Shown here: piece after piece, positions 1-5,217 of the stretch
Position numbering within the stretch: the first letter of the stretch is position 1
Layout: every line of letters begins with the position of its first letter
Source: Anaerolineae bacterium
GTDB taxonomy: Bacteria > Chloroflexota > Anaerolineae > JAFGEY01
NCBI GenBank assembly: GCA_016929205.1
Contig: JAFGJF010000536.1
Span: 1 to 6,145 of the forward strand
DNA: 6,145 bases
Reading direction: 5' to 3'
Program-made: the position numbers and the translations under genes
Notes under the pieces: model-generated
Seen by the model: the letters and a program-made list of their open reading frames with translations, nothing else
The model's database searches: none
What the model was told of the DNA's origin: nothing

Positions 1-1
1 G

Positions 2-733
2 CATGACAGGGTAACGGGAGTGGAACTGGCAAATGGCAAAACCGAGCAAGCCGGGGCAATCATCGCCAACGTGGATCCGACGACCGTGTTCCACGATCTG
101 CTGCCAGAGGCGCGAGATTCCTCAAGACTGAGACGATGGCTGCGGAAGCCGTTCTCGTGCTCCGGTTTTGTGATGCTGCTCGGCATCGACAAGACACATG
201 CTCAGTTGGCCCATCACAATATCTTTTTCTCGTCAGACTATCCGTCCGAGTTTGAGGCGATGTTCGAGCGAGGGGAGCCTTCGCAAGAGCCGACCATCTA
301 TGTCGCCATCACGTCCAAGAGCGATCCGGACCACGCTCCACAAGGCGGCGAGAACTGGTTTGTGATGGCAAATACGCCGCCGGCAGGGCCGAACTGGGAC
401 TGGGAGGAACAGGCACAGAACTACCGAGACCTGGTTCTCGGGCGATTGGCAGATCTGGGATTCGACGTACAGAACCATATCCGGGCCGAGCACATTTTGA
501 CCCCACTCGACATCCAGCGCCGGACAGGCGCCTGGCGCGGTGCGCTCTATGGACACGCGTTCAATGATCCACTGGCGTCGTTCAGGCGACCGCACAACCG
601 CTGCCCCGACCTCAAAGGGATGTATTTTGCCGGTGGTGCGACCCATCCGGGCGGCGGCATTCCTCTCGCAACACTATCTGGCAAGGTTGCGGCGCGCATG
701 CTGTTGGCGGACAGGCAGGGAGGAGCAAAATGA
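2..733 (+). CDS. crtI: CrtI-family carotenoid desaturase (phytoene desaturase-like), 5'-truncated by window edge
   Basis: The frame is open from base 2 and gives the last 243 residues of a flavin-dependent amine-oxidase-fold protein. Family members have about 490-510 residues, so roughly the N-terminal half, including the dinucleotide-binding GxGxxG, lies off the window. What is visible is the family's late part: an ANVDPTTVFHDLLP stretch (the usual N-A-D-P region of CrtI-like enzymes) and the C-terminal FAD-binding signature GMYFAGGATHPGGGIPLATL, followed by SGK. CrtI enzymes desaturate phytoene stepwise to lycopene at the membrane using FAD. The next two genes cyclise and hydroxylate carotenoids, which fits that role. 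The HPGGGIP form of the signature also occurs in CrtN/CrtD-type relatives, so the exact substrate is less certain than the family. The stop codon overlaps the next start by 4 bases (ATGA). The GTG at 20 is internal, not a start. Confidence 0.85.
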   Translation, partial: HDRVTGVELANGKTEQAGAIIANVDPTTVFHDLLPEARDSSRLRRWLRKPFSCSGFVMLLGIDKTHAQLAHHNIFFSSDYPSEFEAMFERGEPSQEPTIYVAITSKSDPDHAPQGGENWFVMANTPPAGPNWDWEEQAQNYRDLVLGRLADLGFDVQNHIRAEHILTPLDIQRRTGAWRGALYGHAFNDPLASFRRPHNRCPDLKGMYFAGGATHPGGGIPLATLSGKVAARMLLADRQGGAK

Positions 734-1545
734 CGTATTTTGGAGTGCTTTTACGATTTGTAGGTCCACCCTTGGTTATCCTGGCGGCGATTGTGGTGTA
801 CGATCTAGCTCGTGGCAAAAGGATGCCGTCTCATTATCGCACGTGGCCTGCGTGGGCCGTCTTTGTGGGGCACATTGCTATCGCCCTGGTCTACACGACC
901 CCGTGGGACAACTATTTGGTCGCCACTCGCGTGTGGTGGTACGAACCGTCGTTGGTAACGGGTATCACCTTTGGTTGGGTGCCGATCGAAGAGTACACAT
1001 TCTTTGTCGTGCAGACGATGGTCGCTGGACTGTGGCTGGTTGCCCTTATGCACAGGTTGCGCGCACCCGAACGGCCTTTTGTCCGTCGCAACATGCTACG
1101 CTGGGCCTCGACGGCGGTGGGGTCCATTATCTGGGCAGGATCTCTGGCATCGCTTTTAACTGGTTGGGCTCAAGGAGAGTATATGGCCCTGATCGTGCTG
1201 TGGTTCTTGCCGCCGATCCTTCTGCAGTTCGTCTTTGGCGCGGATATTCTGTGGCACTATCGCCGCCTGGTGCTATACGGGATCCTACCCCCTTTTGTCT
1301 ATCTGTGCCTGGTCGATGCCATTGCCATCCACAGCGGCACGTGGACGATCAACCCGGACAAGATCCTGCAAGTGTACATGGGAGGTATCCTGCCCCTCGA
1401 AGAGATAACCTTCTTTTTGGTGACAAACATACTGATCGTCTTTGGTATGGTCTTGATGCTGTCCATCGAGAGCCATATCCGCGCCGGCACGCGACCCGGG
1501 AAAATCCGGCACGGATCAAAAGCTGATGAGTTGAGGGGTGTTTGA
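730..1545 (+). CDS. crtYcd: Bifunctional two-repeat lycopene cyclase (fused CrtYc-CrtYd type), integral membrane
   Basis: This is a 271-residue, very hydrophobic protein with about seven predicted membrane segments. It has an internal duplication typical of the lycopene cyclase domain family. Repeat 1 has PWDN at 58-61, followed by a W-W-Y-EP segment and PIEEYTFF at 85-92. Repeat 2 has an LVDAIAIHSGTW segment near 193-205, INPDKI at 207-212 and PLEEITFF at 222-229. The paired acidic EE motifs are the conserved, probably catalytic positions. In actinobacteria the two halves are separate genes (crtYc, crtYd); in haloarchaea, fungi and some other bacteria they are fused as here. The expected reaction is cyclisation of lycopene ends to beta-ionone rings, giving beta- or gamma-carotene. 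The ATG at 730 sits 4 bases after GGAGGAG-like Shine-Dalgarno sequence (718-725) and overlaps the desaturase stop, indicating translational coupling. Whether one or both lycopene ends are cyclised cannot be read from the sequence. Confidence 0.93.
   Translation: MTYFGVLLRFVGPPLVILAAIVVYDLARGKRMPSHYRTWPAWAVFVGHIAIALVYTTPWDNYLVATRVWWYEPSLVTGITFGWVPIEEYTFFVVQTMVAGLWLVALMHRLRAPERPFVRRNMLRWASTAVGSIIWAGSLASLLTGWAQGEYMALIVLWFLPPILLQFVFGADILWHYRRLVLYGILPPFVYLCLVDAIAIHSGTWTINPDKILQVYMGGILPLEEITFFLVTNILIVFGMVLMLSIESHIRAGTRPGKIRHGSKADELRGV
1533..1538 (+). promoter_or_regulatory. Ribosome binding site that decides the crtZ start
   Basis: GAGGGG lies 6 bases before the ATG at 1545 but only 3 bases before the in-frame TTG at 1542. 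The spacing therefore favours ATG 1545 as the true start. Confidence 0.7.
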
Positions 1546-1991
1546 TGGACTTTGTGCTCAATACTTTTATTGTTTTGGCCATGGCTGTCTTTATGGAATG
1601 TGTGGCCTGGTTCACACACAAATATGTTATGCACGGCTTTTTGTGGATCTTGCACGAGGATCACCACCGTCCTGTTGACAGAGGATGGCAAAAGAACGAC
1701 CTGTTTGCGCTCTTTTTCAGCGCCATTTCATTCCTGTTGATCGTCGTGGGGCTGTTGCAGCGGTGGATGCCCATCGTGTCTCTTGGGTTGGGGATGGCGC
1801 TGTACGGCATCGGGTACGTGCTTTTTCACGACATCATGTTCCATCGCCGCATACCCGGCATCCGTATCAAGGCCAAAGGAGCTTACCTGAAACGGATCGT
1901 CCGTGCACACAAAGTACATCATCAAAAAGGCGGTCAACGAGGAGGCATCTCTTTTGGCTTTTTGTATGCGGGGAGCAAATACGATGAATGA
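1545..1991 (+). CDS. crtZ: CrtZ-type beta-carotene hydroxylase (fatty acid hydroxylase superfamily, di-iron)
   Basis: This is a 148-residue membrane protein with all four histidine clusters of the CrtZ family: HKYVMH (25-30), HEDHH (37-41), HDIMFH (95-100) and HKVHH (122-126). These bind the di-iron centre. Further family landmarks are NDLFA near 51-55, the K-G-x-Y-L-K-R segment at 111-117 and the SFGFLYA ending near 136-142. The enzyme uses O2 and a reductant to hydroxylate C-3 of the beta-ionone ring, turning beta-carotene into beta-cryptoxanthin and zeaxanthin. It has about three or four membrane segments. It is slightly shorter than the 160-175 residues of proteobacterial CrtZ because the C-terminal tail is missing; the catalytic core is complete. 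Its ATG overlaps the cyclase stop by one base (TGATG), and its own last 8 bases overlap the LOV-phosphatase gene, so three products appear co-translated. Confidence 0.93.
   Translation: MDFVLNTFIVLAMAVFMECVAWFTHKYVMHGFLWILHEDHHRPVDRGWQKNDLFALFFSAISFLLIVVGLLQRWMPIVSLGLGMALYGIGYVLFHDIMFHRRIPGIRIKAKGAYLKRIVRAHKVHHQKGGQRGGISFGFLYAGSKYDE
1970..1975 (+). promoter_or_regulatory. Ribosome binding site for the LOV-phosphatase gene, inside crtZ
   Basis: GGGGAG lies inside the end of crtZ, 8 bases before the ATG at 1984. It supports that start over the longer in-frame option at 1903, whose extra 27 residues would merely be crtZ sequence read in another frame. Confidence 0.7.
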
Positions 1992-3162
1992 TCGGACTGA
2001 CCCACTGCCAAGTTGGCTGAACCTACTCGAAAAGGCAATTGACTCGGCATCAGAAGGCATTACCCTCAGTGACACATCGCGGCCCGACAATCCGATCATT
2101 TATGCCAACAAGGGATTCGAGAGGCTGACCGGGTATAGCAGCCAGGATGTCATCGGGCGAAACTGCCGTTTCCTACAGGGACAGACAACCGATCCACACA
2201 CGGTCAGCGAGATCCGACGCGCGATCGAGCAAGGTACAGAATGCACTGTCGAACTGCTCAACTACAGAAAAGATGGTACACCCTTTTGGAACAGGTTATC
2301 CCTCACCCCTCTACCGGATCCGTCAGGTAGAGTCACCCATTTTGTCGGTGTGCAGTCCGACATCACCGAGCTAAAAGAGACCAAGGACCGCCTTGAAACG
2401 GCCAACCAGGAACTGGAAAAGTTCAGATACGACATCACCCGGCAGATCGAGCAAGCGCGCAAAGCCCAAGCTTTTCTGTTACCACAAAAGATGCCCCACA
2501 ATGACCGGCTGCGCATCTTCTCCAAGTACGTTCCGATGATACAGATAGGAGGCGATTTCCTCGACGTCGTCAAACTGGACAGCAATGCCTATGGCATCTT
2601 GGTTGCCGACGTGACTGGACACGGTATTCACGCCGCACTGCTGGCCTTTATGTCTGCCATGGCCTTCAAAAGCGCTGCCCCCAGGCACCGTTCGACGGAA
2701 AGGGTACTGCACGCCGTGAACAGGGCACTCTATGGCAAACTGCACGACGCGTACTTTGTGGCCATGTTTTACGCGATCCTGGATGGTGCATCACAGACAT
2801 TGGCCTACACTCAGGCAGGCAATCCGCCAGCGCTACTGATCCGGCACCGGACAGGAGAGGTGATCCCACTTGAGACCCCAGGTGCCGTGATCGGACTGTT
2901 GCCCACTGCCCCGCTGCAAGAAAAGCGGATCGCACTCGAACCTGGCGACAAGGTTTTGTTCTATACCGATGCGATCATCGAATCGGCCAACACGGACGGC
3001 GAACTGCTGGACGTGGATGGTTTGCGATCATTCCTGTCTCAGCACAGCGATTTGCCCATCGAGGCCTTGGTGGAAAAAGTGTATGTGCTGGGCCAGGAAC
3101 ACAGCGGTCAAGACGACTATGGAGACGATTTCACGCTCGTGGGCCTGCAACTCGCAGATTAG
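1984..3162 (+). CDS. LOV-domain blue-light receptor fused to a SpoIIE/RsbU-type PP2C serine phosphatase
   Basis: This is a 392-residue soluble protein with three parts. Residues about 15-130 form a LOV (PAS-fold, FMN-binding) domain with the signature GRNCRFLQG at 58-66. Cys61 is the expected photoadduct residue. Asn93, Asn103 and Gln124 sit at the same spacing from it (32, 42, 63) as the FMN-contacting Asn482, Asn492 and Gln513 from Cys450 in Avena phot1 LOV2. Residues about 131-185 form a charged helical or coiled-coil linker ending in the FLLPQKMP element typical of RsbU-like proteins. Residues about 185-391 are a SpoIIE-type PP2C domain with metal-binding aspartates in GGDF (D191), ADVTGHG (D209), FYTDA (D329) and DDFTLV (D381/D382). 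Inferred role: blue light activates or represses dephosphorylation of a phospho-STAS anti-anti-sigma factor, changing sigma-factor availability. No RsbV- or RsbW-like partner is in the window. The start overlaps crtZ by 8 bases, tying production of the sensor to the pigment genes. Confidence 0.95.
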   Translation: MNDRTDPLPSWLNLLEKAIDSASEGITLSDTSRPDNPIIYANKGFERLTGYSSQDVIGRNCRFLQGQTTDPHTVSEIRRAIEQGTECTVELLNYRKDGTPFWNRLSLTPLPDPSGRVTHFVGVQSDITELKETKDRLETANQELEKFRYDITRQIEQARKAQAFLLPQKMPHNDRLRIFSKYVPMIQIGGDFLDVVKLDSNAYGILVADVTGHGIHAALLAFMSAMAFKSAAPRHRSTERVLHAVNRALYGKLHDAYFVAMFYAILDGASQTLAYTQAGNPPALLIRHRTGEVIPLETPGAVIGLLPTAPLQEKRIALEPGDKVLFYTDAIIESANTDGELLDVDGLRSFLSQHSDLPIEALVEKVYVLGQEHSGQDDYGDDFTLVGLQLAD

Positions 3163-3200
3163 CCTGGGCTTGTACACCAAGAAACTTGTAGGAGCCAACT

Positions 3201-4631
3201 ATGTCAGTGGCCATCTGGTGGGTCCGCCGCGACCTGCGTTTGTACGACAATGAGGCCTTGTCGATGGCCCTGTCACAATCCGATCTTGTGATCCCGGCGT
3301 TTATCCTCGATCCGCACCTCCTGACACTGTATGCCGGCAGCAAACGAATCGGCTTTTTGTTCGGCGGACTGCGGCAACTGGATGGCGATTTGCGTGCTCG
3401 CGGCAGCCGGCTCATCGTCAAGCGTGGCGAGCCAGGCCAGGCTCTCGCCCAATTGGTCGCCGAAAGCAATGCGAAAGCCATTTTCGCCGAGCAAGATTTC
3501 TCACCATATGCCAGGCAACGCGATGCACAAGTGGCAAGAGCCGTGCCGCTGCAACTCGTTGGCAGCCCCGTTCTGAGGCCGCCGGGTGTGGTGCTCAAGG
3601 TCGATGGCACGCCTTATACGGTCTTTACGCCATTCAGCCGCAAGTGGAAGACGTTTTCGCCACCGCGTGTGGACGAACTGTGCACCGTTCCCGATCATCT
3701 CTCCGTGCTGCCTCACGTGTCAAGCTTACCCATCCCCTCACAAGCAGATGTGGCCGATCTTGATTTGGCAAGCGGCTTGGATTTCCCACCCGGAGAGATT
3801 GAAGCCCAAAGGCGCCTGGATAGTTTCATCACCGGCCACGATCCGCCGGTGTATCGGTATGCAGAGCAGCGCGATCGGTTAGACTTGAACGGCACCTCGG
3901 CTTTGTCACCCTATTTGCGTTTTGGCATGCTGTCGGCACGGCAGGCGATTGTGGCCGCCTATGACGCGATTGACTCTGCTCCCAGTGTCGCCGCACGCAC
4001 CGGCGCCGAAAGCTGGCTCAATGAACTGATCTGGCGCGAGTTCTATACCTCAATCCTGTATCACTTTCCACACGTCCGCGAGCGCAGTTTTCGGTCCAAG
4101 CTGCAGTCAATTCGCTGGCAAAACGACGAAACATACTATGAGGCGTGGTGTGCAGGACGAACGGGGTATCCGGTGGTCGATGCAGCGATGCGCCAATTGG
4201 CCAGCAGCGGCTGGATGCACAATCGCGCGCGCATGATCGTCGCTTCATTTCTGGCCAAAGATCTATTGATCGATTGGCGATGGGGGGAGCGACATTTTAT
4301 GCAACATTTGCTGGATGGCGATCCGGCAGCGAACAACGGCGGGTGGCAGTGGACGGCCGGGACGGGGACCGACGCGGCACCTTATTTCCGCGTGTTCAAC
4401 CCGATCTTGCAGGGACGGCGATACGATCCACAGGGCGCCTTTGTAAGACGCTGGGTGCCTGAGCTAAGCCAAGTGCCGGAGCGATTCATTCATACACCGT
4501 GGAAGATGAGTATCAAGGATCAGCGCAGGTACGGCTGCACAATCGATCAAGATTATCCAACGCCAATCGTTGATCACAAGGCAGCCAGAGAAAGAGCGCT
4601 AGCTGCCTATCGTACCGCTATGACGGCGTAG
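3201..4631 (+). CDS. phr: Deoxyribodipyrimidine photolyase (class I CPD photolyase)
   Basis: This 476-residue protein is full length (E. coli Phr has 472). The N-terminal antenna domain begins with [16 protein letters not shown] (5-20). The FAD/catalytic domain has LSPYLRFG (235-242), [11 protein letters not shown] (272-282), [12 protein letters not shown] (322-333), GWMHNRARM (337-345) and NNGGWQW (378-384), followed by [14 protein letters not shown]. The electron-transfer tryptophans W306, W359 and W382, plus N378 and N341/M345, fall at the same numbers as in the E. coli enzyme. The enzyme binds cyclobutane pyrimidine dimers and splits them with blue/near-UV light using reduced FAD; the antenna cofactor cannot be told from sequence. 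Strong AGGAG (3190-3194) lies 6 bases before the ATG. The gene follows the LOV-phosphatase after 38 bases with no visible terminator, so it is probably the last gene of the same light-response operon. A photoreceptor-only cryptochrome is less likely given the intact repair residues. Confidence 0.95.
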   Translation: MSVAIWWVRRDLRLYDNEALSMALSQSDLVIPAFILDPHLLTLYAGSKRIGFLFGGLRQLDGDLRARGSRLIVKRGEPGQALAQLVAESNAKAIFAEQDFSPYARQRDAQVARAVPLQLVGSPVLRPPGVVLKVDGTPYTVFTPFSRKWKTFSPPRVDELCTVPDHLSVLPHVSSLPIPSQADVADLDLASGLDFPPGEIEAQRRLDSFITGHDPPVYRYAEQRDRLDLNGTSALSPYLRFGMLSARQAIVAAYDAIDSAPSVAARTGAESWLNELIWREFYTSILYHFPHVRERSFRSKLQSIRWQNDETYYEAWCAGRTGYPVVDAAMRQLASSGWMHNRARMIVASFLAKDLLIDWRWGERHFMQHLLDGDPAANNGGWQWTAGTGTDAAPYFRVFNPILQGRRYDPQGAFVRRWVPELSQVPERFIHTPWKMSIKDQRRYGCTIDQDYPTPIVDHKAARERALAAYRTAMTA

Positions 4632-4685
4632 GCAGTTGCTGCTCCGGCAGAGATTCTCTAGACTTTTGGGCGCCCCTCGCGAGAT

Positions 4686-4706
4686 GCCAAAACCGCTTGG
4701 CTTTTT
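4686..4706 (+). terminator. Weak candidate intrinsic terminator of the carotenoid-photolyase operon
   Basis: GCCAA (4686-4690) can pair with TTGGC (4697-4701) over a 6-base loop, followed directly by five T. It begins 54 bases after the phr stop. The stem has only 5 pairs and the T tract is short, so termination strength is doubtful. The two perfect palindromes just upstream (4668-4683) may add structure. Confidence 0.4.
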
Positions 4707-4826
4707 GAGTGGATCCGTAGTGAAAAATGGATCGAAAACTTGGTTTGTTGTCCCCCTTGGTTGACACAGCCCCCATGATCAAGAGACTAGATCAACGTAT
4801 AGCCTGCGCACTAGACAAAAGTGTGA

Positions 4827-4854
4827 TTGCTGGCCGCTTGATTCATGATATACT
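4827..4854 (+). promoter_or_regulatory. Candidate extended -10 promoter for the small membrane protein / ATPase unit
   Basis: TATACT (4849-4854, five of six matches to TATAAT) is preceded by TG at 4846-4847 with one intervening base, the extended -10 arrangement. A poor -35 (TTGCTG, 4827-4832) lies 16 bases upstream; extended -10 promoters often tolerate that. Transcription would begin near 4861, leaving a leader of about 95 bases before the GTG at 4956. The GATCAA direct repeat at 4777-4795 could be an operator, but no regulator family is recognised. Confidence 0.5.
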
Positions 4855-4863
4855 ATGCATGGT

Positions 4864-4920
4864 TGTTCTGACATAGCGCTGACTATCAATCGCGTTATGT
4901 TCGCTGTCAAGGCAAGAACA
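4864..4920 (+). promoter_or_regulatory. Structured 5' leader with two mutually exclusive hairpins
   Basis: Form A pairs GACATAGCGC (4870-4879) with GCGTTATGTT (4892-4901): ten pairs including two G-U, with a 12-base loop. Form B pairs TGTTCTGACA (4864-4873) and GCG (4876-4878) with CGC (4902-4904), TGTCA (4905-4909) and GAACA (4916-4920), with small bulges. The left strand 4870-4878 is shared, so the two forms exclude each other. The element lies between the candidate promoter and the start of the 37-residue ORF. No known riboswitch class is recognised; a regulatory role is inference. Confidence 0.35.
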
Positions 4921-4943
4921 CGTTGTGGTTGTATGAAAAGGCA

Positions 4944-4950
4944 AAGGAAG
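4944..4950 (+). promoter_or_regulatory. Ribosome binding site supporting a GTG-initiated small ORF
   Basis: AAGGAAG lies 5 bases before the GTG at 4956. This purine-rich sequence is the main reason to accept a 37-codon gene with a non-ATG start. Confidence 0.6.
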
Positions 4951-4955
4951 CAAAC

Positions 4956-5069
4956 GTGAATGGATTACTTGTTGTGTTCGTTATCCTGGCGACCGTAATT
5001 ACCTACCTGGTCATCCGCCTCATCGCAATCTGGAACGCGTCGCATACAGACAAGCGTGGCAAGGATTGA
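4956..5069 (+). CDS. Small single-pass membrane protein of 37 residues, unknown function
   Basis: The GTG start gives 37 codons ending in TGA. Residues about 3-26 form one unbroken hydrophobic helix (starts GLLVVFVILA, ends LIAIW), interrupted only by Arg21. The tail NASHTDKRGKD is short and polar, with lysine, arginine and aspartate. This looks like a genuine small inner-membrane protein rather than chance: good Shine-Dalgarno spacing, a coherent hydrophobic stretch, an aromatic Trp at the helix end, a charged tail and a promoter about 100 bases upstream. The next gene, 148 bases on, is a SERCA-like P-type ATPase. Tiny membrane peptides are known partners of such pumps (KdpF in KdpFABC, MgtS and MgtR for Mg2+ transporters, sarcolipin and phospholamban for SERCA), so a pump-regulating or stabilising role is plausible but unproven. 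No family is recognised. Tail-cytoplasmic orientation is suggested by the positive charges. Confidence 0.6.
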   Translation: MNGLLVVFVILATVITYLVIRLIAIWNASHTDKRGKD

Positions 5070-5217
5070 TAAACGCGGTATTCGTCCGCAAGCGGTTGGG
5101 AGAGCGACGTGTCAAGGTGTGCAAGGCACGCCGAGTGAGCAACTCATTCAAGGCCTCTTTGGGAACAAGTGCTTGCGCTTCTCGCTCGAATGCGAGTAGA
5201 TAAACCAGGAGACAAAT
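5070..5217 (+). other. Hairpin-rich spacer between small ORF and ATPase
   Basis: No gene is seen in these 148 bases. Two tight hairpins abut exactly. GGTGTGC (5116-5122) pairs with GCACGCC (5126-5132) over a 3-base loop, and GAGTGAG (5133-5139) pairs with CTCATTC (5143-5149) over a 3-base loop. Each has 7 pairs with one G-U. A further stem, CTCGC/GCGAG, spans 5181-5196, and GCGG/CCGC can pair at 5075-5089. None is followed by a T tract, so they are not intrinsic terminators. A structured ATPase leader or an RNA-processing site is possible. Confidence 0.4.

Larger units (their letters stand above)
4632..4955. other. Non-coding intergenic region between phr and the small membrane ORF
   Basis: No convincing gene is seen here on either strand. 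It contains a weak terminator-like hairpin (4686-4706) and two abutting 8-base palindromes (GGGCGCCC 4668-4675, CTCGCGAG 4676-4683). It also has a GATCAA direct repeat (4777-4782 and 4790-4795), an ACTAGA direct repeat (4786-4791 and 4810-4815), an extended -10 promoter (4846-4854) and a structured leader (4864-4920). It separates the light operon from the ATPase unit. Confidence 0.6.

Noticed and set aside
540..1526. Long + strand open frame (328 codons) across the desaturase and cyclase genes
   Set aside because: It is rich in Arg, Cys and His with no recognisable motif, and it overlaps two well-supported genes in another frame.
1542..1544. TTG start for crtZ
   Set aside because: It is too close (3 bases) to the ribosome binding site; ATG 1545 has better spacing and is a stronger start codon.
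1299..1691. Antisense open frame of 130 codons, and similar antisense frames at 233-646, 1728-2099 and 3131-3610
   Set aside because: All lie opposite strongly conserved genes, show no family motifs and have no plausible ribosome binding site that I can see.
1903..1983. N-terminal extension of the LOV-phosphatase to an earlier ATG at 1903
   Set aside because: The extra residues are crtZ read in another frame, whereas ATG 1984 has GGGGAG at good spacing.
3163..3200. CTTGTA direct repeat (3169-3174, 3185-3190) and short CTTG/CAAG stem before the photolyase gene
   Set aside because: The stem has only 4 pairs and no T tract; the repeat is short and probably chance.
4761..4790. Consensus -35 TTGACA at 4761-4766
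   Set aside because: No acceptable -10 lies 16-18 bases downstream (AGACTA or GACTAG there), so it is not called a promoter.
5173..5202. Possible promoter TTGCGC (5173-5178) with TAGATA (5197-5202) for the ATPase
   Set aside because: Both boxes are poor, and transcription would begin on or after the ribosome binding site at 5207-5211.
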